Below, piece by piece: positions 48,317 to 56,578 of a stretch of DNA of 64,000 bases (its first letter is position 1; the number at the start of each line of letters is the position of its first letter). The translations under genes were made by a program, and so were the position numbers. Source of the DNA: Bifidobacterium phasiani (GTDB lineage Bacteria; Actinomycetota; Actinomycetes; Actinomycetales; Bifidobacteriaceae); NCBI RefSeq assembly GCF_019331775.1, contig NZ_JAHBBD010000003.1, positions 62,001 through 126,000 of the forward strand, read 5' to 3'. Under the pieces are notes generated by a model. That model worked only from the letters and a program-made list of their open reading frames with translations. It searched no databases and had not been told where the DNA came from.

Positions 48317-48634
48317 GATGGGATGATGTTGGCGGGCCGGATGACGTGCTGGATTGGGGTGATGCGTCGGATTGGGTGATGCGCTGAGCCTGGGTGATGC
48401 GCTGAGCTTGGATGACGTGCCGGGCCTGGATGACGTGCCGGGCTGGATGATGTGTGCCAGGTTTGGACGGTGTACTGGGCTTGGATGGTGTGATGGGTCT
48501 GGATGATGTGACGGGTAAGGATGGATGCGCAGGGCAGGATGACGCGCTGGGTCTGGACGATGCGCCGAGTCCAGGTGATGTGACGGGCCCAGGTGATGTG
48601 CCAGGCCTGGGTGATGGCGTCGGACCGCGGTGCT
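48317..48634. repeat. 18-bp tandem repeat array
   Basis: Sixteen or so copies of a unit like CTTGGATGATGTGCCGGG follow each other. The best-kept run is 48371-48442 (four exact 18-bp steps). Because 18 is a multiple of three, all frames give hexapeptide repeats (LDDVPG in one frame), but there is no ribosome site or family match, so a coding role is unlikely. Confidence 0.75.
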
Positions 48635-48664
48635 GCCTGTGGGATTGGTGGTATCTCGATAAGG

Positions 48665-48832
48665 TGTAGCGGATTTTTGGGGCTGCAACCATCCATCTGC
48701 GTTAGGTGAGGCAGGCTGGCGGGGAGACGCCGGGTATGAGTGGCGGTATGTCGCGGATCGTACTCCGGGTGGACGCGTGAGGGCGCCTCACGTAATGCAG
48801 TTGGATGGTTGCAGGGCCTCAAATCCGCTACA
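48665..48832. repeat. 168-bp imperfect palindrome
   Basis: The left arm (48665-48712) and right arm (48785-48832) are 48-bp inverted repeats with only about seven differences, flanking a 72-bp centre. The outer ends read TGTAGCGGAT and its complement; the inner ends read GTGAGGC. This looks like a small mobile element without its own transposase or a long hairpin RNA. Confidence 0.75.
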
Positions 48833-49057
48833 GATAAAACAAATATCCTCAGTAAAAGAGCCGAATGGCCCTGTCGGATCGGTGCAGATTGGCATATGAC
48901 GGTGCCTCTGCGGGATTACTGGGAGTCGGCTGGGCGACGGTGGGACCGGCGGGCCGGTGGATTGACGGGACGGCGTGACGGCGGTGCGATGAAGCCGGGA
49001 ATGAAGGTCGGGAATGGTGCGGGCGGTGGAGTGACGAGTATGGGCCGGTGACGTGAC

Positions 49058-49108
49058 GTGAACGGCGGAATGATGTGAATGGCGGAATGATGTGAACGGT
49101 AGAGTGAC
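49058..49108. repeat. 17-bp tandem repeat, three copies
   Basis: GTGAACGGCGGAATGAT (49058-49074) is followed by a copy with one change (49075-49091) and a third with four changes (49092-49108), all in exact register. Confidence 0.75.
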
Positions 49109-49218
49109 GGGAACGATCTGGCGGGTTGATGGCGACGTGAGTGATAGGAGGACCGGTGGATTGATAGGGCGACGCGGGAGCGGCGGGTTGGTGGACTGGC
49201 AGTTGATGCGGCGACGCG

Positions 49219-49298
49219 GGGTTGACGGGTCAGTGGGTTGGCGGGTTGGCGGGTTAATGGGTCAGTGGGTTGATGGGTTGATGGGCTGGTGGGTTGAT
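49219..49298. repeat. 8-bp G-rich repeat, ten copies
   Basis: Ten contiguous octamers of the form GGG(T/C)(T/C)(G/A)(A/G)T in perfect 8-base steps (GGGTTGAT is the commonest). Each supplies a GGG triplet, so the plus strand could form a G-quadruplex. The array ends 46 bp before the gdhA terminator. Confidence 0.8.
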
Positions 49299-49344
49299 GG
49301 ACCGGCGTCGGCGGAATCGACGGCAACTCGACGGCAGCTCAACG

Positions 49345-49386
49345 GCAAAGGGGCGAGCGGCGCAACAGCGTCGCCCACCCCTTTGC
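49345..49386 (-). terminator. gdhA terminator hairpin
   Basis: GCAAAGGGG-CGAGCGGCGC (49345-49363) pairs with GCGTCGCCC-CCCCTTTGC (49368-49386) around AACA, with minor bulges. It lies 33 bp past the gdhA stop. Confidence 0.75.
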
Positions 49387-49419
49387 GGATGGAATGACTG
49401 TCGGCGGTGCCGCCGGGCG

Positions 49420-50763
49420 TCAGCAGACGCCCTGGGCGACCATCGCGTCGGCGACCTTGACGAAGCCCGCGATGTTCGCGCCGGCCATCAGATCGCCCTC
49501 CATGCCGTACTCCTTGGCGGCGGCGAGCGAGTTGGCCACGATCTCCTTCATGATGGACTGCAGCTTCGCGTCGGTCTCCTCGAAGGTCCACGACAGGCGG
49601 TACGAGTTCTGGCTCATCTCCAGGCCGGAGACGGCCACGCCGCCGGCGTTCGCGGCCTTGGCCGGGCCGTACAGGACGTTGCCGGCCTTGTAGACCTCGA
49701 TGGCCTCCGGGGTGGACGGCATGTTCGCGCCCTCGCACACCACGGTGCAGCCGTTGGCCACCAGGGTCCTGGCGGCCTCCTCGTCGATCTCGTTCTGGTG
49801 GGCGCACGGCAGCGCGATGTCGCACGGCACGGCCCACACGTTGTCGACGCCCTCGTGGAACTCGGAGCCCTCGACGCGCTCGACGTACTCCTTGATGCTG
49901 CCGCGGTGCGCCTTGATGTCCTTGAGCACGTCCAGCCGGATGCCGTTCGGATCGTAGACGTAGCCGGCGCGGCCGGAGATCGTCACGCACTTGGCGCCCA
50001 TCTCGGTGGCCTTCTCGATCGCGTAGGTGGCCACGTTGCCCGAGCCGGAGACCACGACGGTCTTGCCCGCGAAGGAGTCGTCGCGCAGCACGCGCAGCGC
50101 CTCCTGGGTGTAGTAGCACAGGCCGTAGCCGGTGGCCTCGGTGCGCGCCAGCGAGCCGCTGTACTCCAGGCCCTTGCCGGTGAGCACGCCGGTGTACTCG
50201 TTGCGGATGCGCTTGTACTGGCCGTACAGGTAGCCGATCTCGCGGGCGCCGACGTTGATGTCGCCGGCCGGGACGTCGGTGAACTGGCCGATGTGGCGCT
50301 GCAGCTCGGTCATGAACGCCTGGCAGAAGCGCATGACCTCGGCGTCGGACTTGCCCTGCGGGTCGAAGTCGGAGCCGCCCTTGCCGCCGCCCATCGGCAG
50401 CGTGGTCAGCGAGTTCTTGAGAATCTGCTCGAAGCCGAGGAACTTGATGACGGACTCGGTCACGGACGGGTCGAAGCGCAGGCCGCCCTTGTACGGGCCG
50501 ATCGCGGAGTTGAACTGCACGCGGTAGCCGCGGTTGACCTGCACCTTGCCCTCGTCGTCGGTCCAGGCGACGCGGAACTTGACGATGCGCTCCGGCTCGA
50601 CCAGGCGCTCCAGCACGCCGTTGGCCTCGTACTCCGGGTGACGCTCGACGACCGGCTGCAGGCTTTCGAGCACCTCGCGCACGGCCTGCAGGAACTCGGG
50701 CTGGTCGCCGTCACGCTGCTCGACCTGGGCGTAGACGCGCTTCACGTACTCATCTGTGAGCAT
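49420..50763 (-). CDS. gdhA: NADP-type glutamate dehydrogenase
   Basis: GdhA makes glutamate from 2-oxoglutarate and ammonia, the low-affinity ammonia assimilation route. The 447-aa protein has the hexameric small-subunit features: PMGGGKGGSDFDPQGKSD with the catalytic Lys, PAGDINVGAREIGYLYGQYKR and the dinucleotide-binding GSGNVATYAIEK. Length and motifs fit the NADP-dependent biosynthetic type. AAGGGAG precedes ATG 50763. It is a single gene, divergent from the LacI regulator across about 140 bp. Confidence 0.95.
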   Translation of the reverse strand: MLTDEYVKRVYAQVEQRDGDQPEFLQAVREVLESLQPVVERHPEYEANGVLERLVEPERIVKFRVAWTDDEGKVQVNRGYRVQFNSAIGPYKGGLRFDPSVTESVIKFLGFEQILKNSLTTLPMGGGKGGSDFDPQGKSDAEVMRFCQAFMTELQRHIGQFTDVPAGDINVGAREIGYLYGQYKRIRNEYTGVLTGKGLEYSGSLARTEATGYGLCYYTQEALRVLRDDSFAGKTVVVSGSGNVATYAIEKATEMGAKCVTISGRAGYVYDPNGIRLDVLKDIKAHRGSIKEYVERVEGSEFHEGVDNVWAVPCDIALPCAHQNEIDEEAARTLVANGCTVVCEGANMPSTPEAIEVYKAGNVLYGPAKAANAGGVAVSGLEMSQNSYRLSWTFEETDAKLQSIMKEIVANSLAAAKEYGMEGDLMAGANIAGFVKVADAMVAQGVC

Positions 50764-50905
50764 GGTTCTCCCTTACGATAGTGATATTCAAGACGGCTTC
50801 ATTCTAGATGCGCGCCCTATGGCGTTCAAGAGTGCGTTCATAATGCGGGAGTGCCCCGCGCGGGCGCGAAGGCCGTCGGCCGCAACGTGAGGGACAATGG
50901 GAGCT

Positions 50906-51922
50906 ATGAGCAGAACACGAACGAATCGCCAGCCGAGCATGGGGGACGTCGCGGCGGCCGTGGGGGTGTCGAAGACCACGATCTCGCGGTATCTGCACGG
51001 CGAGTTCGGCTATATGTCCGAGGAGACGCGGGAGCGGATCGCGGCCGTCATCGACGAGCTCGGCTACCGGCCGAACAAGATGGCGCAGGGGCTGAAGGCG
51101 ACCGTGAGCCATATGGTCGGCGTGACGATCGCGGATATCGGCAACCCGTTCAGCTCGCTGCTGCTCAAGGGCATCCAGCAGGTGTGCCGCTCGCGCGACG
51201 TCCAGCTGCTGGTCAGCGATTCGAACAACCAGGTCGCGCTGGAGCGGACGAACATCGAGTCGCTGCTCGACGCGCAGGTCGACGGGCTGATCGTGAACAC
51301 GGTGGGCGGCGACGACGCGTGGCTGGCCGACTACTGCGCGTCCGCCGACCACCGGCCGATGGTGCTGCTGGACCGCATCGTCGAGCCGATCGACTGCGAC
51401 TGCGTGTCCACCGACAACCGCGCCGGGGTGGCGATGATGCTCGACCATCTGCTGGAGCGCGGCTATGGCGCGGTGGTGTTCGTGACCGGTCCCGCGGAGG
51501 GCGTCAGCACGCGAACCGCGCGCATCGAGGGCGTGGAGTCGTATCTGCGGGACGGGCGGATCGACGGCGAGGTGCTGGTGTACGAGGACGCCGCGACGCT
51601 GCCGTCGACGCTGCCGGGGGTGCTGGGGCGGTACGCGGGCCGCCGGGTGTGCCTGTTCGCGAACAACGACGAGACCATGCGCGACCTGCTGGAGACGCTG
51701 CCCGAATCGGCGCGCGGCGTGGTCGGCCTGTGCGCCTTCGCCGACGAGCGGTGGGCGCGCTACAGCGGCGAGGGCATCACATGCCTGGACCAGAACCCGG
51801 TGGCGATGGGGCGCGCGGCGGCGACGGCGCTGATATCGCGCGCGTACGACGGCGCCGACGGGCCGTACGAGGTGACGCGGATGCCGGCGCGGTTGTGCGT
51901 GTTCGCCTCGACGCGCGGGTGA
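50906..51922 (+). CDS. LacI-family transcriptional regulator
   Basis: This 338-aa regulator has an N-terminal LacI HTH with hinge (MGDVAAAVGVSKTTISRYL, then TRERIAAVIDELGYRPN) and a periplasmic-binding-protein-like effector domain (VGVTIADIGNPFSSLLLKGI; DGLIVNTVGG; MVLLDR). Ligand is unknown but is expected to be a sugar or sugar acid. It probably represses the catabolic operon that begins at 52644, whose promoter carries a LacI-type palindrome. ATG 50906 is preceded by GACAAT and 7 nt (leaderless pattern); ATG 50897 in the same frame would add three residues. Confidence 0.9.
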   Translation: MSRTRTNRQPSMGDVAAAVGVSKTTISRYLHGEFGYMSEETRERIAAVIDELGYRPNKMAQGLKATVSHMVGVTIADIGNPFSSLLLKGIQQVCRSRDVQLLVSDSNNQVALERTNIESLLDAQVDGLIVNTVGGDDAWLADYCASADHRPMVLLDRIVEPIDCDCVSTDNRAGVAMMLDHLLERGYGAVVFVTGPAEGVSTRTARIEGVESYLRDGRIDGEVLVYEDAATLPSTLPGVLGRYAGRRVCLFANNDETMRDLLETLPESARGVVGLCAFADERWARYSGEGITCLDQNPVAMGRAAATALISRAYDGADGPYEVTRMPARLCVFASTRG

Positions 51923-52021
51923 TGGCGGGCATTCCGGCGCGCGGGTTCGCCATGCCGTGGTTCGTAATGTCGGGGACGTGATGTCGGGGTTCGCCTCGAC
52001 TTGCGGGTGAGGTGACGCGGC

Positions 52022-52330
52022 GCACATTGTGCATATGGCGCGTGCGGATTGGGGCGCGATGCATATGGTTGTGGCGCATATGGCTCATGCAGGTGGTGCA
52101 CTGGTGCGATTGATGGCGTGGCGCACATTGTGCGATGGCCGACGGTGCAATGGCTTGAAGGCACAGCGGCGTAGTGGATCGACGTACACATTGTGCGTGT
52201 GGGGATGACGCGGCGCATATGGGTGGGGCGTATATGGCTGATTCACGCGATATGCCGGCGTGATGCGGTGGCGTGATACACATTGTGCGATGGGTGGCGC
52301 ATATGGATGATTGGATGTTCGGGGGGCGAT
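52022..52330. repeat. Recurring RCACATTGTGC palindromes and GCATATGG words
   Basis: The 11-bp palindrome (G/A)CACATTGTGC occurs at 52022, 52123, 52186 and 52278, interspersed with GCATATGG. Spacing is irregular (101, 63 and 92 bp). The stretch lies in the 720-bp spacer between the LacI gene and the operon it may control. No gene is supported in the spacer (51923-52643). Confidence 0.6.
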
Positions 52331-52537
52331 GGTTGCGGTGTGATGGTTGCGGTGGTCGTGATGGGGCGATGGGCGGCGCGATGGGCGCGGTGCGATAGGT
52401 AATGGGCGGTGCGATGGGACGGTGGGCGGGCGCTGCTGCCTGCTTGATGCGGGCCTGTTCGGATAAGCCTGGGAATTGGCGGCGCGCCAAGCGCGACACG
52501 CCGTAGTTAACCGGTACACAACAATGGGTCTATCATG

Positions 52538-52567
52538 TTGTTTACCGATTAACGTTAACCGATAAAC
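52538..52567 (+). promoter_or_regulatory. Promoter with LacI-type operator in the spacer
   Basis: TTGTTT (52538-52543), a 17-bp spacer and GATAAA (52561-52566) form a plausible sigma-70 type promoter. Centred in it is a 28-bp near-palindrome (52540-52567) around TTAACGTTAA, with CG at the middle as in LacI operators. Related half-sites with CGGTACACA occur on both sides (52512 and 52573). A repressor here would block RNA polymerase directly. Confidence 0.65.
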
Positions 52568-52643
52568 GAAATCGGTACACACATCGTATCGACAACATCG
52601 CATCGTCGGCGCCACCGCCGACATCACTCAGGGAGGAGTGAAC

Positions 52644-53969
52644 GTGATTATCTGGATCATGGGCATACTGCTCATCGCATCCTTCGTGTGCTTCGTGGTG
52701 TACGCGATGCGCGGAGGCAATCTCACGGTCGGGTTCTTCATCCTGACCATCGTCTGGCTGCTCATCTACTTCCTCGGCGTGCCCTTCGGCGTGGGCGAGC
52801 CGTTCGACGTGATCGACGACATCTTCGCCCAGCCGGCGCTGACCTACGGCTCGACGATCATCCAGATCATCTGCGGCGCCTGGTTCGGTCGCGTGCTCGT
52901 CGACACCGGCATCGCCGCCTCGATCTCGTACCGCACCGCCAAGATCGGCGAGAAAAGCCCGGTCCTGGCCACCATCGCGGTGGCGCTCGTCACCTGCCTG
53001 ATCTTCACCAGCGCGTACGGCGTCGGCTCCGCCATCGCCATCGGCGTGATCCTGTTCCCGATCCTGGGCCATCTGGGCGTGCCCAAGCGCGTGTCCGTCC
53101 CGGTGTTCACGCTGTCGATCGGCGCCGCGATGTGGATCAACAGCGTCATGTTCGCCCAGTTCGCCGCCTTCTACCAGAACTACGACTCCCCCGACGGCCA
53201 GGTCGTCGAATGGGGCACGCACTACCTGAGCTTCGGCATCCCCGCGATGGTCATCCAGATGGCGGCCGTCATCATCTTCATCCTCATCAACGCGAAGGCG
53301 ATCAGGAACGGCACCCCGTACGAGGTGGGCAGCACCGAGGACCGCGCCGCCGAGATCCCCGACGTGCCGATCTGGACCTACGTGCTGCCGATCGTGCCGG
53401 TGGCGCTGAGCATCCTGTTCCAGTGGGATTCGGTCCCCGCGCTGTTCCTCGCCTCGATCCTCGCCTTCCTGGGCACCGGCCACATGCGGACGTACAAGGG
53501 CTTCGTCGCCATCCTCAACTCCACGGCCAAAACCGCCATCGGCGACATCGGCAGCCTGATCATCATGCTGCTCGTGCTGCGCTTCTTCCAGCAGACCGCC
53601 GTCACCGTCATGGCCGACTTCGGCCCGGCGCTGACCTCGATCGTGCCGAACAGCGAGCTGATCCTCGGCCTCGCGGTGTGCATCCTCGCGCCGCTGGCCC
53701 TGTTCCGCGGTCCGCTGGAGCTGTACGGCGCGGGCTCCGCGGTGATCGGCATCCTCATGGGCATGGGCATCTTCGACGTGTGGTTCCTGTACGCGATGCT
53801 CGTCGTCCCGTCGATGACCTGCATCTCCAGCTGCGTCACCCAGTCGTGGAACATGTGGGCCGTCGAGTACAACCGGCTCGAACCCAAGACCTTCCTCAAG
53901 AACGGCGTCCCGGTCTACTGGCTGTGCACCTTCCCGATCATGGGACTGGCCTCGCTGCTGCTGTTCTGA
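52644..53969 (+). CDS. GntP/CitMHS-like proton-coupled permease
   Basis: A 441-aa membrane protein with about 11-12 hydrophobic segments of the ion-transporter superfamily (gluconate/citrate-type symporters). Recognisable stretches include GFFILTIVWLLIYFLGV, TSAYGVGSAIAIGVILFPILGHLGV and the RGPLELYGAGSAVIGILMG loop-helix. It should import a sugar acid or similar anion with H+ or Na+. I start at GTG 52644, 7 nt after GGAGG; GTG 52638 overlaps the ribosome site. It is the first gene of the operon and spaced 44 bp from the next. Confidence 0.82.
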   Translation: MIIWIMGILLIASFVCFVVYAMRGGNLTVGFFILTIVWLLIYFLGVPFGVGEPFDVIDDIFAQPALTYGSTIIQIICGAWFGRVLVDTGIAASISYRTAKIGEKSPVLATIAVALVTCLIFTSAYGVGSAIAIGVILFPILGHLGVPKRVSVPVFTLSIGAAMWINSVMFAQFAAFYQNYDSPDGQVVEWGTHYLSFGIPAMVIQMAAVIIFILINAKAIRNGTPYEVGSTEDRAAEIPDVPIWTYVLPIVPVALSILFQWDSVPALFLASILAFLGTGHMRTYKGFVAILNSTAKTAIGDIGSLIIMLLVLRFFQQTAVTVMADFGPALTSIVPNSELILGLAVCILAPLALFRGPLELYGAGSAVIGILMGMGIFDVWFLYAMLVVPSMTCISSCVTQSWNMWAVEYNRLEPKTFLKNGVPVYWLCTFPIMGLASLLLF

Positions 53970-54013
53970 CCGCCCCGCACCACCCACCACCAACCAGCCA
54001 AGGAGCAACCATC

Positions 54014-54757
54014 ATGACCACCATCGGCATCAATCTGCTCGTCTGCATGGACGAACTCAACGGCGGCACCCCGCAGTCCGCGCTGCTGCCGGCCATCGCC
54101 GGCCACGGCGTGACCCTCGCCGAGGTCCGGCGCGAGTACATCGCCGACGACGCCGAATACGATCGCATCGCCGAAGCCGCCCGCGAGCACGGCCTCGACC
54201 TGTTCTACTCGGTCCCCGAACCGCTGGTCGTCGGCGGCGCCGTGCACCCCGGGTTCGGGACCTTCCTCGACGAGGCGGTCCGCATGGGCGTGCGGAACGT
54301 CAAGTTCAACCAGGGCGACGTCAGGGACGCGTCGGCCGCCGTCATCGCGGCGATCGACGACGCGGCCGCGGAACGCGGGCTGACGCTGAGCGTCGAGAAC
54401 GACCAGACCCCCGAGAACGGCACGCTGGCCTGCACCGCGGCCTCGCTCGCCCGCATCCGCGAGGTCGGCGGGTCGATCGGCTACACCTTCGACCTGGGCA
54501 ACTGGTTCTGGCGCGGCGAGGACGCCGGCGAGGCGTTCGAGCGGCTGCTGCCGTACATCACGGTGTTCCACCTCAAGAACGTCAACGGCGCCGCCGACCG
54601 CGCGCGGCTGGCCACCACGATGCTGGAGGACGGCGTCATCGACTGGCGGTCGATGCTGCCGCGGCTCGGCGGCGACGTGCCCGTGTTCCTGGAGTTCCCG
54701 ATCCCCGCGGACCGCGTGGCCGGGCAGCTCGCCGCCGTCCGCGCCGCCGTCGGCTGA
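54014..54757 (+). CDS. Sugar-phosphate isomerase/epimerase (xylose-isomerase-like TIM barrel)
   Basis: The 247-aa protein belongs to the AP-endonuclease-2/xylose isomerase-like TIM barrels. The likely metal ligands are the Glu of LSVEND, the Asp of YTFDLGNWF, the His of VFHLKN and the Glu of VFLEFPI, the E-D-H-E set of divalent-metal keto-isomerases and epimerases. It may convert an imported ketose or sugar acid to the form used by the following kinase. The substrate is unknown. AAGGAG precedes ATG 54014. Confidence 0.85.
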   Translation: MTTIGINLLVCMDELNGGTPQSALLPAIAGHGVTLAEVRREYIADDAEYDRIAEAAREHGLDLFYSVPEPLVVGGAVHPGFGTFLDEAVRMGVRNVKFNQGDVRDASAAVIAAIDDAAAERGLTLSVENDQTPENGTLACTAASLARIREVGGSIGYTFDLGNWFWRGEDAGEAFERLLPYITVFHLKNVNGAADRARLATTMLEDGVIDWRSMLPRLGGDVPVFLEFPIPADRVAGQLAAVRAAVG

Positions 54758-54848
54758 CCCGCCGCCCCGGCTCCCCTCCTCCTTCGCCCGCGCCGCCCGG
54801 CACGGGCGCCATGTCACCGACCATCCACATATCCGAAAGAAGCGCATC

Positions 54849-55817
54849 ATGTCAGAAGTCATGACCATCGGAGAGCCGATGGTGAACCTCATCGCCGACT
54901 CGCCCGAGACCTTCCTCGAGGCCCGCACGCTGCCCCGGCAGATGGCCGGGGCCGAGTTCAACGTCGCCATCGGCGTGAACCGCCAGGGCCATTCGATCAG
55001 CTACGTCACCCAGCTGGGCGACGACTGGCAGGGCGACCTCATCGTCGACTACATGGACCGGACCGGCATCGACACCTCCGCGATCCGCCGCGTCTCCGGC
55101 GCCGCGACCGGCTTCCAGCTCAAGGTGCCGGGCGAGGGCGCGCCCAAGGTGATCTACTTCCGCGCGGGCTCCGCGGCCTCGCGGACCACGCCGGACATCG
55201 TCGACGGGCTGGACTTCGACGGCGTGCGCATCCTGCACGTCACCGGCATCTTCTCGGCGCTCACCGAGGGGACGTACGCGACGGTCGACGCGCTGGTCGA
55301 CGCGGCGAAGGCGCACGGCGTGCTCGTGACCTTCGACCCGAACCCGAGGCCCACGCTGTGGCCGAGCCGGCAGGCGATGATCGACGCGACCAACCGCCTG
55401 GCCGCCAAGTGCGACGTGTTCCTGCCCGGACTGTCCGAGGGGCGGATGTTCTCCGGCCTCGACGACCCGCGCGCCATCGCCGACCACTACCTGGACATGG
55501 GCGTGGGCAAGGTCGTCATCAAGCTCGGCGACAGCGGCTCCGCGGCCTTCCGGCGCGATGCGGACGGCGCGCGCGTCGAGACGGTCGTGCCCAGCTTCGT
55601 GGTCGACGTGGTCGACACCGTCGGCGCCGGCGACGGCTTCGCCTCCGGCGTGATCACCGGCCTGCTCGAGGGTCTCGACGACAAGCGGCTGCTCGAGCGC
55701 GCGAACGCCGTCGGCGCGATCCAGGTGACCAGCGTCTCCGATTCGGAGGACCTGCCGACCGCCGAACAGCTGCGCCGGTTCATCGCCGAAACGCCGCGCA
55801 AGGAGGTCTCGCTGTGA
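54849..55817 (+). CDS. PfkB-family sugar kinase (KdgK-like)
   Basis: A 322-aa ribokinase-family enzyme. It begins VMTIGEPMVNLIADSP and has the N-terminal AGAEFNVAIGVNRQG substrate-contact region and the C-terminal signature DTVGAGDGFASGV with the catalytic Asp. The closest family look is 2-keto-3-deoxygluconate kinase, but other ketoses or aldonates are possible. In the operon it probably makes the 6-phosphate used by the HPS-like enzyme. Its stop overlaps the next start (GTGA). Confidence 0.88.
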   Translation: MSEVMTIGEPMVNLIADSPETFLEARTLPRQMAGAEFNVAIGVNRQGHSISYVTQLGDDWQGDLIVDYMDRTGIDTSAIRRVSGAATGFQLKVPGEGAPKVIYFRAGSAASRTTPDIVDGLDFDGVRILHVTGIFSALTEGTYATVDALVDAAKAHGVLVTFDPNPRPTLWPSRQAMIDATNRLAAKCDVFLPGLSEGRMFSGLDDPRAIADHYLDMGVGKVVIKLGDSGSAAFRRDADGARVETVVPSFVVDVVDTVGAGDGFASGVITGLLEGLDDKRLLERANAVGAIQVTSVSDSEDLPTAEQLRRFIAETPRKEVSL

Positions 55818-56431
55818 AGCTGCAGGTGGCCATCGACCGCGTGGACATCCCGCGCGCCGAAGCGATCATCCGCCAGGTCGCCGGCGCCGCCGACATCGTC
55901 GAGATCGGCACGTCTCTGACCAAGGAGTACGGGCTGCGGGCCCTGGCCGGGCTGACCGGCGGGCCGGGGCCGGCCCTGCTCGCCGACATCAAGACCTGCG
56001 ACGAGGGCGCCTACGAGTTCGACCTCGGCTACGCGTGCGGGTTCGTGTACCTGACCGTGATGGGCTCGTCGTCGCTGGGCACGCTGGAGGCGTGCGCGGC
56101 CTCGGCCGCCGCGCACGGCGGCGTGATGATGATCGACCTGCTGGAATGCGACGAGGCGCGCATCGAGCGGATCGCCGGGTTCCCCGACGCCGTCTACTGC
56201 CTGCACACCTCGGTCGACTCCGGGGCGACCGCCGCCCCGGTGGGCCAGGTGCGCGCGTTCCGCGAACGCTTCCCGCGGATCCGGCGGATCGCCGTCGCCG
56301 GCGGCATCACGCGCGGGCAGCTCGCCGGGCTGCGCGAGGCCGGCGTCGAGATCGCCATCATGGGCTCGGCGATCACCAAGGCCGACGACATCGCCGCCGC
56401 GGCGCGCGACTGCAAGGCCGCGATGGGCTGA
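55814..56431 (+). CDS. 3-hexulose-6-phosphate synthase-like (OMP decarboxylase superfamily)
   Basis: A 205-aa TIM barrel of the HPS / 3-keto-L-gulonate-6-P decarboxylase suite. The D-x-K-x-x-D signature is present in LADIKTCDEGAYE, with VTVMGSSSLG-type strand YLTVMGSSSLG, an LHTSVDSGA loop, IAVAGGITRGQ and IAIMGSAITKADD (phosphate grip). Such enzymes run either the aldol chemistry of D-arabino-3-hexulose-6-P (formaldehyde + ribulose-5-P) or decarboxylation of a 3-keto-hexonate-6-P. Which applies here cannot be read from sequence. GTG 55814 has AGGAGG 7 nt upstream and overlaps the kinase stop. Confidence 0.85.
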   Translation: MKLQVAIDRVDIPRAEAIIRQVAGAADIVEIGTSLTKEYGLRALAGLTGGPGPALLADIKTCDEGAYEFDLGYACGFVYLTVMGSSSLGTLEACAASAAAHGGVMMIDLLECDEARIERIAGFPDAVYCLHTSVDSGATAAPVGQVRAFRERFPRIRRIAVAGGITRGQLAGLREAGVEIAIMGSAITKADDIAAAARDCKAAMG

Positions 56432-56578
56432 GCCGCGACGGCCTGCGTCGGGCTGACCTGAGACGGACCGCCCCGCGCCCGGCCGCCGCGCCGCGCAACG
56501 GGTCGGGCGGTGGCACCCGGCCGCACACGCACCCCTACGGATAATGAATATCGACACGAAGCAACGAAGGAGAACACC

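Larger units (their letters stand above)
47834..49344. other. 1.5-kb non-coding spacer full of repeats
   Basis: No gene is supported. It holds, in order, a GTG/GGTTGAG-rich stretch (47850-48170), a degraded copy of the palindromic element (48187-48300), an 18-bp repeat array (48317-48634), a 168-bp imperfect palindrome (48665-48832), an AT-richer patch (48830-48880), three 17-bp repeats (49058-49108) and ten 8-bp G-rich repeats (49219-49298). Confidence 0.65.

Noticed and set aside
48283-48822. Long minus-strand frame through the 18-bp array and palindrome
   Set aside because: It merely follows the repeat periodicity, has no ribosome site or family, and crosses two unrelated repeat elements.
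48665-48832. Insertion sequence
   Set aside because: Inverted repeats are present but there is no transposase frame between them; treated as a palindromic repeat only.
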